A stretch of 20,564 nt of DNA from Phoronis australis (GCA_002633005.1 NMRA01000185.1:53059-73622); one strand, 5' to 3'. Numbered from the stretch's first letter, positions 10,161-19,810 are shown. The notes: generated by a model from the sequence alone, not told the origin. Numbers and translations: made by a program.

Positions 10161-11180
10161 TATTTGCACCCACCTCCCAGCTGGGCTCTTTAGGATTTGT
10201 CACCACTGATCCGATGATCATCCTCACTCACACTGGGTTTGAGTGCACTGGGTTATCCTCTTTGAAAGCACCAGGCACTTCACCAGACGTTTGCATACAC
10301 CGATGTCTCTTGTCGCTCAACATCACCGGCTTCAAAGCGACATGATGTACCATCGTTCTGGCGTTCTTATGAGTCGGTCAACTCACATGATCAGTTAGGT
10401 TGGTCATATCTCCTGGTTTGGCTAGACTGTATCGAACCACAATGATGGTGATACCTGTGTCTTTCAGAAAGGACACCTGTTTTCCTTTGAAGACCCGTTC
10501 AGGGTTTAGCGACTGAGCTTCACCTCTCCTAATGGTGGAACCTTAGTGGTTGACTGCTGTTGGCCAGTTGTCCATCTTTGTGGCAAAAGAAACACCTTTC
10601 TCTATTATGTCTTCTTCTGGTCAACCTTCTGGGCGTCTGGCTTTTTAGGCACTCCTGAGACGTTTCCAGTAACGACTGCGTATCGTTGGCCAAATGGGTG
10701 AACTTAACGTACCTAAATTACGTGCGTAAGTGTATTCTTGTTAGAGGCGCAAGGTAATTATTTGCGACGTAACTTAACTTTTTACGGCTTAATTATACAG
10801 CAATTATTTGCGGCGAAAAGTAACATTTAACGCCGCAAATAATTACTTTACGCCTTCCCCAAGAATTAATTTACGCACGAAATTTACATGCATAGGCCTA
10901 ACGTTCACCCGTTTGGTTAACGATAACTGCATCCTCATGTATAGCTAGTCCATGGACCTCAGTGTACGTCTTTGCCAAGCGGACCATGAGCCTGAGACGT
11001 GGGTGTTCAATGTCGCGGGAACAAGGCCAGGTCTTTGGTTGGCGTGTTCACAGCTGTACGAACCAACGGATCTCTTAACTCAGCAAAAGTCCTATTGAAG
11101 TCGGACTCATCAAGGTAGCACATATCGAGGTAGCTTAAAGGCCAGGTCACGTGTCGCCTCTCTCAGGCCTGCTTCCAGCA
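10160..11180 (-). mobile_element. Gypsy-like LTR retrotransposon relic (gag and protease)
   Basis: On the minus strand, pieces of a gag-pol polyprotein occur in order. At 11010-11131, FAELRDPLVRTAV and TKDLALF resemble the gag capsid end. At 10931-11018, LMVRLAKTYTEVHG is like the gag stretch before the zinc knuckle. At 10552-10594, CFFCHKDGQLANSS is a CCHC knuckle with its His changed to Gln and last Cys to Ser. At 10440-10500, VSFLKDTGITIIVVR carries the aspartic-protease DTG (codons at 10453-10461). Then EVPGAFKEDNP lies near 10250-10280. Stops and frameshifts break all of it. No RT, integrase or LTR was found here. A foldback element (10681-10926) interrupts gag just before the knuckle. 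Confidence 0.75.
10681..10926. mobile_element. MITE-like foldback element inserted in the gag relic
   Basis: The two halves are inverted copies. TATCGTTGGCCAAATGGGTG at 10681 is mirrored by CACCCGTTTGGTTAACGATA ending at 10925, and GTGCGTAA, TATTCTTG and AATTATTTGCG recur inverted further in. The centre has a second hairpin, AATTATTTGCGGCG (10802-10815) against CGCCGCAAATAATT (10831-10844). Both flanks carry ACTGC, a possible 5-bp target duplication (one extra G on the left). There is no coding capacity, so it would depend on a transposase elsewhere. Superfamily not identified. Confidence 0.75.
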
Positions 11181-12240
11181 AGTGCAATATCAGTGCCTAT
11201 TCACACATATTTGGGTTAACGGAACGGTTTTCAAATCCAGCGTGTTCATCATATGTGTTTTACCCTTCACTCAGTTGAAAGAGATGGAGCCCAAAATGCA
11301 CGGTATTATTTTAAAAAATGTTTCTGTTTCTGTTTCTGTGATGACGTCAGAGGGTAGGCACCGGGATAGTCTCTGGCCCTCCTCCTTCCAGTATCGCACG
11401 CAATGTAAATTTGGAGATGCAACCAAGTTCGTGCTGGTTACACACTCTTTGATCTGTTCCCCTCATACGAGTTTTTTTTAAAAAATGTTTGTGTACCATT
11501 ATAAACCAGGTTTATTATATGCGCGTTTTATTCTCATTCCACCTTTAAGAAAGAGGTTTCAGCAATAACCGACAGTTATTGCAGAACAGGCTTAATAACA
11601 TGGCTTTCACGCTAAGTAACGCGAATGCCAGTCACGAGTCATAGAAGTGCCTTAAGACTCATCGACATAAACTTGGTCTTAAACTCCCCCTGAACACATG
11701 CTGAATACGAAGTTTAGCCAAGAGATTAGGAGTGCATCAATCTAGAGATATTACCTCAGTGTATCTTGGTAGTAAATTTTCCTGCAGACAAGTTTCATTT
11801 GGTTTTAATGGAATTAATAGATTGACAATGTAATTGGTGGCAGGCTGTAACCAGAAGTTGCGTGTATATTCCTGGAGATTTTGCCCTTTTAAATTTGTTC
11901 AAGGGAGATTTAATTATTTTCCAAAAATAGTTGCGTCACTTTCCATGAAACAGACTTCAGAGCTCACTTCTCACCTGCCTGCTGTTCAGTAACGTGGACC
12001 TCCTAAAAAGCAAGACTTCGAGAGATTACGCGAGATATTGCCCTGCATTTTAAATGAGATCACGTGACTATATTTTAGCTAGGACCTAACGTAGGCCCTA
12101 CAGTTACTGAACGCACGCTGGATCAGGAACAACTGGAGACCAATTTATTTAGGTAAAATGACAAAGTAAAAGAGAATTGTTTTCTTAATAAAAGGCAAGC
12201 TTACCCAGCACACATAACAGACAAGAACCACAACAACCAA
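11181..12240. other. spacer, nothing firm
   Basis: A palindromic CRE-like TGACGTCA occurs at 11343-11350 next to a short (TTTCTG)3 run. This could be part of the LTR or untranslated leader of the Gypsy-like relic on the minus strand, but no LTR pair is visible. The rest shows no gene. Confidence 0.35.
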
Positions 12241-12266
12241 TAATAGGGAAATGTATAAAACAACGA

Positions 12267-12272
12267 TTTATT
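12267..12272 (-). terminator. poly(A) signal of BORCS6
   Basis: A canonical AATAAA on the minus strand lies 72 nt after the BORCS6 stop codon. It is the first such hexamer downstream. Cleavage would fall near 12240-12255. Confidence 0.65.
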
Positions 12273-12343
12273 AGAACTTACTGCAATTTATAAATAACAA
12301 TAATTGTCAAATTGTGTCTCATAGCTACACATCTTCTATCTCG

Positions 12344-12398
12344 TCAACTTTGAACCAGTTGTGATTCAAATAGATCCAGCAACCGTTTGATTTCCTTT
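12344..12398 (-). CDS. BORCS6: BORCS6 terminal coding exon 6 (55 nt)
   Basis: After acceptor CATTCCATTCAG the first base completes the Ile codon AT|A. The exon then encodes KEIKRLLDLFESQLVQS and the stop TGA at 12344-12346. It aligns with the C-terminal DIRRTLEVLEALCK of human BORCS6. The coding part is too short for an ordinary ORF scan; it was found by homology and phase. Confidence 0.88.
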
Positions 12399-15300
12399 CT
12401 GAATGGAATGTTAAGGATACATCAATATTTTTCTGGAAGATTCTTAACACGCTTGATGCCATACAGAGGTTTCAGTTCATTTGAATGATTAAGTTTAAAA
12501 TTTCACACTTACCAAGTCTCTCAATAAGCCATCTTTGCAGCAACATGAGGAACAGTCAATCATTTAAAACATACTAAAGATCTTTGACGTGTGCATCTTC
12601 TAAAGTGTATGGAGATGACAGAGAATTAGTATACTACAAAACGATACCAGCCATATTGAAAACCGGTTTCACTAACAACTCAATGTGCAAGCTTACATAT
12701 CCAACTATTATTCCTCTTGGGTCGTTGTGTGCGGTATTTTCTTAAAGATACAAAGACATCAAGGTCATGTGAACCACACAGAGCTTAAACCTTCTGAGAG
12801 GGGATTATTTCAAGTGCGAGGAATCCCCCAGTCACCATCTCAGTGCTACCCCTATTGGCTCTGCCTCAAGCAGCCAAGAGCAACATTTCGGGCAAGCAAA
12901 GGTATTAGAAACGAGAAATGGGAGATCACAGCTTACTGGGACTCAGTGCCATTTTTGTAACTTGCTTACTGTGTGAAACTTCCGGTTGTTGTTTTTCTTA
13001 ACTTAAATATAAAAAATAATTACAAGCAGCCTGATACAACATGTACCAGGCCGCTTGAGAGGGCCCATCGCACATGTGGCCCATCCCATTGATCACCTGC
13101 AACCATTTTTATGCTTTATTGATATGTAGTTCAAACCGAGCTGAGGAGGTCTGGAGTCAGTTTTCTTGGAACGGGCCCCAGTTTTATAGCGCTTAATGTT
13201 ATAAATCAATTACAGAAGTTGGGTTTACAGCACCTTTGATTGACGACTTGAATCAGTCAAGTATACAGTGACATCTATAGTTAATACGAAAGGACAAAAG
13301 GATACATTTGTTCCGCCAGCATATAAATGGGTTTCATACTATAACTCAGCTCTTCGCACTTGGCCATTAGAGCATACATCGCCTGAAAGTAAACGGTTAA
13401 GCAGACATTACCATCACGTCAACACAGGAAGAAAATAATGCGCACTCGCTGTACCTGGCTGTGGAAAGGTCACCGAGACACCACCTGTTGGGAGATTAAC
13501 ATTGCATCGAAAAAGATGGGAATGAGGAGGAGCCACATTGCCCGGCTGCTGCAGTCATACAGTGAATGTAGGACATTGGGCACTCAAACAATGTGACTGC
13601 TGTGTCGGGACGTGTACCTGTTTCCGTGGTTACAGACGTTTTTATTTGAGTGTGCATCTTACAGAGGAAATGCAATTCAAGCGAGAAATAACATAAAATA
13701 ATCAAACTAAGCCCAGGGTATAACGCATACGAGGTGGTTTTTCGTAATTTTTTTTTAAATGATTACAATTAAGGACGGCTGTGGACACAGACCACCCACG
13801 TTGAATTACAAGAGTTCTTGTCATAACAAAGCGAGGAAGTGCGGTAGCAGAACAGTGCCTTATCTCCAAATGAAAATGCCACTTTAAAAGAATAAGGTGA
13901 CAGAACCAGTTTCGGTTGAAGACCACATTCCCATTTGCACATACCTTTATGCTGGAGTCCACACTATCACACACTCTGTCCACACTAGTCTTGTACACGT
14001 CCACACAACTGACGCTGAGTGATGACATCTGCCAAAAGCAAAATAGAACAATCACCAAGACTGGACGTGCCCATCAGTCACGCAGTTCAAATTTGGTTGA
14101 ATACATTCTGTGCCTACACAATGGGAAATCTTTCAAACTGTAAACACTCTAATTAAAGAGAGGATGATTTCTTGTTGTGGTTGTGGTTGCTTACACCATG
14201 GGATGTTTCTAAACAAGACACAGTTAGTTCTTGTACGCTGTCAAATAAGTTAGGGACGATTGTCAGAAAACGGGCAGTATTTTTCAGTCACAGTAAAGCG
14301 CAACATTACTTAACATTGAATCACTCATGCTTTCGAAACTTCACAACAAATTTACTGACTTATTTCTGTGCTTTTAGTTAGATAAATACCTTCCTTTCTT
14401 ACAAAGAGTCACCTTTCTTTAACATTGTGTTAAAAACCAACAGCTGATTTCAAGGTAGTTTTACAAAACTAGGTTTAAGTCTTAAACCTGGTCAAATTTT
14501 AGACCTCACTTGCATTTCACCAACATGGTTTAAAGGTCTGAAATCCTGGTTTTGTTTGACCATAAAGCAGGTTTAGTAAAACCAGTTTTAAGCCACCCTA
14601 CTGTGCTGATCCGGACTAACCCAACAAAGAAGCTATTGATTCAGAAGTGCTTCGATGAAACCTTGATCACGTGAGTACACAATGGCACACAGCAGTAGAA
14701 TCAGTGCAGACATTTGCAAAAAAGGGCTAAAAGCTTTACTCACGAGGAAAAATGTTTCCTCCCAGTAACTGATCAGAGAAAAAGCCATGAATGAGGAAGT
14801 CGAGAACAAGAAAATTGGTGCCAAATCAAGTCAACGTACGCACCAGTCTTGGAGAGATATTGATCCAGATTAAAGGCTAGAAAGAAAATTCCATCAATGG
14901 AAATTTTGCCCAGAAAAACGGTGAGGGACCCAGTGGCAGATCTAGGATATCATGAGGAGATATTTTCATTTTGTATTGTCTGTGTCCAACACAAGTACTT
15001 GCTCTCGATTGCCCACAACATAGTAAACGCTCTCATTGATTTACGTGTCATTTTACTTTTTTGTAGCCAAGGGGGGGGACACAGGGGCATGATCCAGGAC
15101 TTTGAGCTAGGGGGCCAGGACAGAGTATTAGCCAGGATTTTGCCCGTCAGACATTCGCATCCCCGAACTGCCAAGTGAAATCGAGGAGAATTTTAGAGGA
15201 GCCATGGCCTCCTTGGCCCCCCTCTAAGCCCACCCCTGGGGCAGGATCCTTGCACGGCAACCTTAAATTGGAGACCAACTCGGCCAGAATAATCATTAAA

Positions 15301-18300
15301 TGCCTTTTTAGTCATACGCATAGCACTTGCGACAATGACACTCTGCTCGCACCGCCATACTTTGAGGAATTCGAAGGCCACCCTTCGGTACATACTGGTC
15401 TACGTATAGGCGGATGCAGGGGTTCAAGGGGTCCGGACCCATTTTTCCCTTAATTTTAGTGATATCAAATCTATAATTTTCAAATTGTAGTGACCCAGAC
15501 CCTCCTTTCAAAAATCCTTGATCCGACCCCCCTCTCCTTTTAAAAATTCTTGTGTCGTCCTAAAACTTGTGTCGTCTTGTGTCGTCCTAAAACTGAATAT
15601 TGAAAATAGTCCGTTCTCGCTCTAAAACTACATCGTAAATGCGCACCACAGCGTCAATCATTTGCGCCTATATCGGAGACCAATTGAGATGGAACTCGGC
15701 CAGAATAATCATTAGATGCCTTTTTAGTCATACGCGTAGCGCTTGTGACAATGATGCTCAGCTCGAACCGTCATACTCTGAGGAATTCGAAGGACACCCT
15801 TCGGTACGTACTGGTCTACGCATAGGCGGATGCAGGGGTTCAAGGGCTCCAGATCCATTTTTCCCTTGATTTTAGTGATTTCAAATCTATAATTTTCAAA
15901 TTGTAGTGACCCAGATCCTCCTTTTAAAAATCCTTGATCCGACCCCCCGCCTTTTAAAAATTCTTGGTCCCCCTGTTACATTTGATCTTATGTCGTCCTA
16001 AAACTGAACATTGAAAATAGTCCATTCTCGCTCTAAAATTACACAGCGCCAATCATTTGCACCTATATCGTACAAGTCTGCCATATTTAATAGTATTAAA
16101 CCTGGGTCAGACCAAGTCTAAAGTTAAAGCTGGTTTAAGATCTTAATACAGGTCTAAGTAATATATACCCCGTTGGTGAAATTAAAACTAACATAGACCA
16201 GATCTAAACTGAAGTTAAACCAGGTTTTACTGGACTACTGGTCTAAAAGTTAAACCACCTTGAAATGCAGATTATCTTTAAGCCTGGTCTAAGTCCAGTT
16301 TAAACCAAGTTTAACTTTAAACCCACTTTATGAAATCGGCTGCAAATGCTTACCTACAAAACCATTTATCTATAAAACCTTCACAGTCATGGAGACACAT
16401 GAAAATAATGCACAGACGTTTAAATTATTCAAAGATATTTAAAAAGTTTGATTCTTGGTAATAAAGGACGAGAGTTACCATAGCATTTAAAATCACTAAT
16501 TTCATATTGAAAACACCAAAAACAACCCCATCAGTCAATCAGTTGTCAAATTAGAACACCCCTAAACACTATTGGATGATATGTTAATTAGTATATCTGA
16601 TTTTGAGCTACAGGCATTTATTGGCCAATACACGTAGAATCAGGACAACCAATCAGACCTTAAGTCATTCACCATTGCATTTAGCGTGAAGTCATCAGAT
16701 ATTGCAGATACTGTGGTTTATCGGATGATAAAGAAAGGTGAGGCATTGCATGGTTGTGACAACTCAGTATTTGACCACACTGTGGTTCGCGGGACATCAG
16801 AGAAGCTCAGATATTGCATAAGTTTGTACAAGAAAATAGCGTTTTTGTGGACACGACACACTGGCACTGAGTACTATGTTCATACACCACACTCACGGCC
16901 GTGGAGATAAGAAACTTTATTTTGTTCTTGCTCTATTTTACTGTTTTGGGATACTGAATTCACGGTTGTGACATGCTATGCTATAAAAGAATGTTTAATG
17001 GTGCTGACAATGCAGGCACTTGTCAAAACAACATAAATGTTGATTTTAAGTACTTTAAGCAAAATGTGCAAAATTTGTACAACCTGTGTCAAAGTAAGAC
17101 GATTTATCTCATCAGATTGCAATTAGCAGTACCTTATGTAAGCTTGACTGTAAATTAGTTAGCATCCTGTCCAGGTTTTCTCCCACCTGATTGGCTTGGA
17201 GCTCGAGGTCATGGATGATTTTGGGGTCAATAGAAGGGATAGCGTCTGGCTGATAAAAACTGCTGGAAGGCGACATTCCCGTGGCAGAAGATGACCATGA
17301 CGTGGACATGCTGGAGATACTGTTAAGACTAGATGATGTACGCATGCTGGAAGCTCGACTACCACGGTGACTGTGATCTATGAAAGGTAAAAGTGGAACA
17401 ACACATAAAGACACAGTGCTTATCGATTTTGGACGTAAGAACACATTCGATGACTGATTCAGTAACTCACAGCAATCTAATCAAAAAATCATATCTGTAC
17501 GCATAAGCAAATTTCATGGATAACAATTTTGGTGATAATGTCAGTGCTATAGACATTGTATTTATTACGTGAACTGACGAAACACTGTCACAATGTTTAA
17601 CATTTCCAAGTTCAAGATACTATCAGTCCTAGTAACCACTGGTCCATAAGCTATCTTCATTGGACCAGACATAGAACCTGTAAAACTGACAGCGGCAAAG
17701 GTGCTCAAGTCTAATACCTTGAGAGCCCTGTGGGCTACTCATTTGAATTTTCTTCTGAAGGTCAGCTGCAACGAACTCCACTCTATCGCCCTCGCGTGTG
17801 ATAGTGCCCTCTGGTGTTGTCTCTGTTACAACCCCTTCAGTATTGCTTGAGCTTGCCCTTGTAGTTACAGCCTATCAGAAGATTCACAACAATGTGATCA
17901 ATAAAAATGCTTTTCAATTCTTAACCATACCATTAAATATCTCTGTTACTTTAAAGCATTGCAAAGCTGCAAAGAGCTATTCTAGGAGAATTATTGGTTA
18001 ACTTCCCACTATCGGATTTCATCCAGAAAGTTGCTAAAGAAAGTATCCTGTGGTCCATTTTTCAAACAACAAGAATAAGACATTTGGATGTTTACTGAAT
18101 CTCGTAAGTCATCAAAATCTAACTGTAAAAATCGGGACACACAACACATAAGTCTAATTACTCACCAGACTCCCATTTGGCACATTAGCTAACAATGAAT
18201 CTTACTTATAGCAGTGCTGACAACATTAGTGAAATGCATCATGGGAAATAGTGCCTTGTCGATACAGTATAACTAATCGTACTGATAGAACCATTGTTGC

Positions 18301-19339
18301 TACTGTTGTCAGCATCAACAATTTACACAGAATGAAGCAATGACAAACTCATAATTGCCATCTTCACTACTTTTTCCTACTGTGCACATTGTCCAAAATA
18401 CAATCGCGCAGTCACAATGCAAGTTAGATTCACAGCTGAGCTAATTCCCGGAACTTCACAAAGCGACAACTCGATTAAAAAATCCAACACCACAGCACAG
18501 TCATGAAAATTGTTACATTTGCACTCATCTTCCATCAGTACTCTTTGAAAGGATACCAAACCCTGTTCTGGCCCATTAACAGATACTAAAAATGAATTTT
18601 CCATTAATTTCTCTGAAACGAAATAATGCTCTGTACAACCCTCAAAAGTTTGGAGAAAATTTTTAAAATTCCTTATAAAGTCTGCTGAACGGCAAGGATG
18701 ACCAACGCTTTATGCGAGTAACACAAAAACTGAAGGGAAAGACCATCCACCAAGAATCATTGTAACTAACATTGACACAGAGAGTATGAGTTTTTCGTTA
18801 AATCTTGATTTTATCACGAGGATTGGTTGAAATCACAATAACAAGGTATCCTTCAAGTTTTATACCTGGAGTGGTTCTTCTTTTACTCTTTGGAAAGGCT
18901 TCTCACTGTCTACTTTCTCATTCCTTTCATAAAACTGTAATGGTCGTGGAAGCGACAAGCTCTCCGGTCTGGCTTTCGGCAGATCACAATCATCCTTTGA
19001 TCTTTGCCGCTGAGTCACTTCTGGTAACTTCACTTTATCGGAAAAAATAAGAGTCTCTGCCTCAGGGCTACTGCAGATGTACGGCGAGTCACTTGATTCA
19101 TCGTATGGTGAGCTGTCATAGTTTTCAATGCCCTTCAATGTGTCTTTCTGTGTGAGACTGTCATTACTGGACGACTCCTGTTTATACAGGGGTCCCACAT
19201 TTGAGTATTGTTGGTCTTCTGATTCACAAGGGGTCTTATCAACATCATCATGTCCTACAGGCTGACCACTGCCAGTCACCACTGTACTGCCACTTGTCAC
19301 AGTAGACAAAGGTTCACTGGTCTGCTTGGTTTCACTCAT
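12344..19339 (-). CDS. BORCS6: BORCS6 (lyspersin, BORC complex subunit 6), six coding exons
   Basis: BORC is an eight-subunit complex on the lysosome surface that recruits ARL8 and couples lysosomes to kinesins. The coding sequence joins exons 18866-19339, 17718-17871, 17133-17377, 13945-14028, 13306-13382 and 12344-12398: 1089 nt, 362 residues, close to the roughly 357 of human BORCS6. The first ~170 residues are polar and disordered-looking (Ser, Asp, Glu rich). Conserved blocks follow: EGTITREGDRVEFVA, IPSIDPKIIHDLE, the helical VDVYKTSVDRVCDSVD, AMYALMAKCEELS, and a C-terminal EIKRLLDLFES. These align in order with human EGTVSRHGDLTHFVA, IPPIDPEVLRDLE, TYRDAVDSLGEAVD, GMYTLLARCEELE and DIRRTLEVLEA (from memory). 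All intron phases agree. TAA and TAG lie in frame within 12 nt upstream of the ATG. Span is 7 kb, mostly introns 1 and 3. No truncation or frameshift is seen. Confidence 0.93.
13306..13382 (-). CDS. BORCS6: BORCS6 coding exon 5 (77 nt)
   Basis: After the acceptor TTTACTTTCAG the exon reads AMYALMAKCEELSYSMKPIY then MLAEQ, and ends with two bases (AT) of a split Ile codon. It matches human GMYTLLARCEELERALQPVQ. The donor is GTATCC, a weaker 5' splice site than the others, but only this join keeps frame and homology with exon 6. Confidence 0.92.
13945..14028 (-). CDS. BORCS6: BORCS6 coding exon 4 (84 nt)
   Basis: The acceptor TTTTGCTTTTGGCAG is followed by 28 codons reading MSSLSVSCVDVYKTSVDRVC then DSVDSSIK, and the donor AAG|GTATGT. 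This matches human ELTALSVGCIQTYRDAVDSL then GEAVDMSIK from memory. Phase is 0 on both sides. The leading Met is internal to the protein and not a start. Confidence 0.92.
14601..14929. other. intron 3 sequence between repeats
   Basis: A minus-strand frame at 14633-14824 is hydrophobic but has no homologue I recognise. Just upstream a good acceptor (TTTTCTTTCTAG) precedes LDQYLSKTGAYVDLIW in another frame. It is not needed by BORCS6, whose exons 3 and 4 join in phase without it. Confidence 0.35.
14930..14957 (+). repeat. hAT-like terminal repeat, second copy
   Basis: CCAGTGGCAGATCTAGGATA matches the minus-strand copy at 937-964 (24 of 28 overall). It could mark the left end of a non-autonomous element extending into the repeats at 15087 and beyond. 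Confidence 0.55.
15087..15176 (+). repeat. dispersed repeat, copy 1
   Basis: This runs from GATCCAGGA through GCCAGGACAGAGTATTAGCC to CCCCGAACTGCCAA. It is closely similar to 20471-20564 at the window edge. Confidence 0.8.
15278..16070 (+). repeat. tandem duplication, two copies of about 400 bp
   Basis: Copy 1 runs from 15278 to about 15675 and copy 2 from 15693 to 16070. Both begin AACTCGGCCAGAATAATCAT and end in CCTATATCG, with long nearly identical blocks between, such as the GGCGGATGCAGGGGTTCAAGG stretch and TTTCAAATTGTAGTGACCCAGA. Copy 1 has an extra GTGTCGTC triplication near 15551-15590. Open frames in the two copies translate alike only because the DNA is duplicated. Confidence 0.9.
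17133..17377 (-). CDS. BORCS6: BORCS6 coding exon 3
   Basis: This 245-nt exon starts after the pyrimidine-rich acceptor CTTTTACCTTTCATAG and completes the split codon G|AT (Asp). It encodes a Ser/Arg-rich linker (RGSRASSMRTSSSLNSISS), then IPSIDPKIIHDLELQANQVG and ENLDRMLTNLQSSLHK, the start of the helical domain. It closes AAG|GTACTG in phase 0. The next exon begins in the same phase. Confidence 0.92.
17718..17871 (-). CDS. BORCS6: BORCS6 coding exon 2
   Basis: This 154-nt exon lies between TTCTGATAG and CAAG|GTATTA. It starts in phase 0 and ends one base into a codon. It encodes AVTTRASSNTEG, then PEGTITREGDRVEFVAADLQ and KKIQMSSPQGSQ, the first conserved BORCS6 block (human LEGTVSRHGDLTHFVANNLQ, from memory). 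The leading codons lack an ATG, so the exon is found only by its splice borders and homology. Confidence 0.9.
18866..19339 (-). CDS. BORCS6: BORCS6 coding exon 1 (disordered N-terminus)
   Basis: The exon encodes residues 1-158, starting MSETKQTSEP. It is rich in Ser, Thr, Asp, Glu and Pro with no predicted fold, as in the vertebrate proteins, whose N-terminal halves are also poorly conserved and disordered. The stretch SSPYDESSDSPYICSSPEAE could be a phosphorylation or adaptor-binding site, which is only inference. The start context is AGCAATGAG with TAG TAA TCA GCA just before it, so no upstream in-frame start is possible within this exon. The exon closes CTCCAG|GTATAA in phase 0. Confidence 0.9.
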
Positions 19340-19432
19340 TGCTGATTACTACAGCAGGACCAGATCAACCTGATTATGACTGCAGAACCAGAATTAGACA
19401 ATCAGTCGTCTTGAGTGATTATTCTTCTTTAG

Positions 19433-19683
19433 AAGTTAAACAGTCACTTTCATGAATCCAGAAGTGGATGTATTTCCAATTTCATACGTACGATTCTTTC
19501 GATCCAAATATCTGGGAGACCAGAGATGCCATCGTGGAACTGAGCCTGAGGAAGACAAATTTCACTGTAATTGCTCTGCGCTTAACGACCGGGCACCAAC
19601 CGACGGGGGCACTCGTGTTCAACAGCATAACTTTGCAAAAAGACGGTATACCTTGTGCAAACAACTGCATTCGTTGAAGTAAA
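19433..19683 (+). other. possible divergent exon or non-coding 5' exon
   Basis: A pyrimidine-rich acceptor-like stretch (ATTATTCTTCTTTAG) ends at 19432. Two overlapping plus-strand frames stay open to about 19677, one starting MNPEVDVFPISYVRFFRSKY and one containing FDPNIWETRDAIVELSLRK. The end GAA|GTAAAT is donor-like. I recognise neither product. It could be the first exon of a gene going right, part of the BORCS6 5' UTR on the other strand, or chance. Confidence 0.2.
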
Positions 19684-19801
19684 TATGACAGAAACGCTAT
19701 GGAAGCGCTAGAAATAACCGTGCAACAGAGTCCAGCAAAAACGAAGCAAATATCGATCTCACAACTTGCTTCCGCAAAAACAAACCTCCACTAGACACCC
19801 A

Positions 19802-19810
19802 ACTTCCGGT
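19802..19810 (-). promoter_or_regulatory. ETS-type site, candidate BORCS6 core promoter
   Basis: ACCGGAAGT on the minus strand is the consensus ETS/GABP site, common at housekeeping promoters without a TATA box. It lies about 460 bp upstream of the BORCS6 ATG. BORC subunits are broadly expressed, so the type of promoter fits. The transcription start is not visible. Confidence 0.35.

Larger units (their letters stand above)
14441..16342. repeat. repeat complex in BORCS6 intron 3 bounded by inverted GTTTAA-rich arms
   Basis: The left arm (14441-14600) begins CAGCTGATTTCA. The right arm (16085-16342) ends TGAAATCGGCTG, its inverse. Both are full of GGTTTAA/TTAAACC words and share ATTTCACCAAC (inverted). 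Such subterminal motif clusters are common in DNA transposons, where transposase binds them. The interior holds a hAT-like terminus and a tandem duplication. Whether this is one element with later insertions or two solo copies facing each other is unclear. Confidence 0.6.

Noticed and set aside
12510-12560. Good donor (CTTG|GTAAGT on the minus strand at 12507-12512), considered as a BORCS6 exon
   Set aside because: None of the frames before it match BORCS6, and exons 5 and 6 join in phase without it.
14633-14824. Hydrophobic minus-strand frame in BORCS6 intron 3, considered as a BORCS6 or transporter exon
   Set aside because: BORCS6 exons 3 and 4 join directly in phase 0 and align without a gap to the human protein, and no transporter motif is recognisable.
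15175-15869. Two similar plus-strand frames ending GGCRGSR.PDPFFP
   Set aside because: They are similar because the DNA is tandemly duplicated. There is no start context, splice signal or known domain.
18377-18604. 75-residue minus-strand frame in intron 1, considered as an extra BORCS6 exon
   Set aside because: Exons 1 and 2 already join in phase. No matching block exists in BORCS6 and no good acceptor-donor pair was seen; an alternative exon cannot be excluded.
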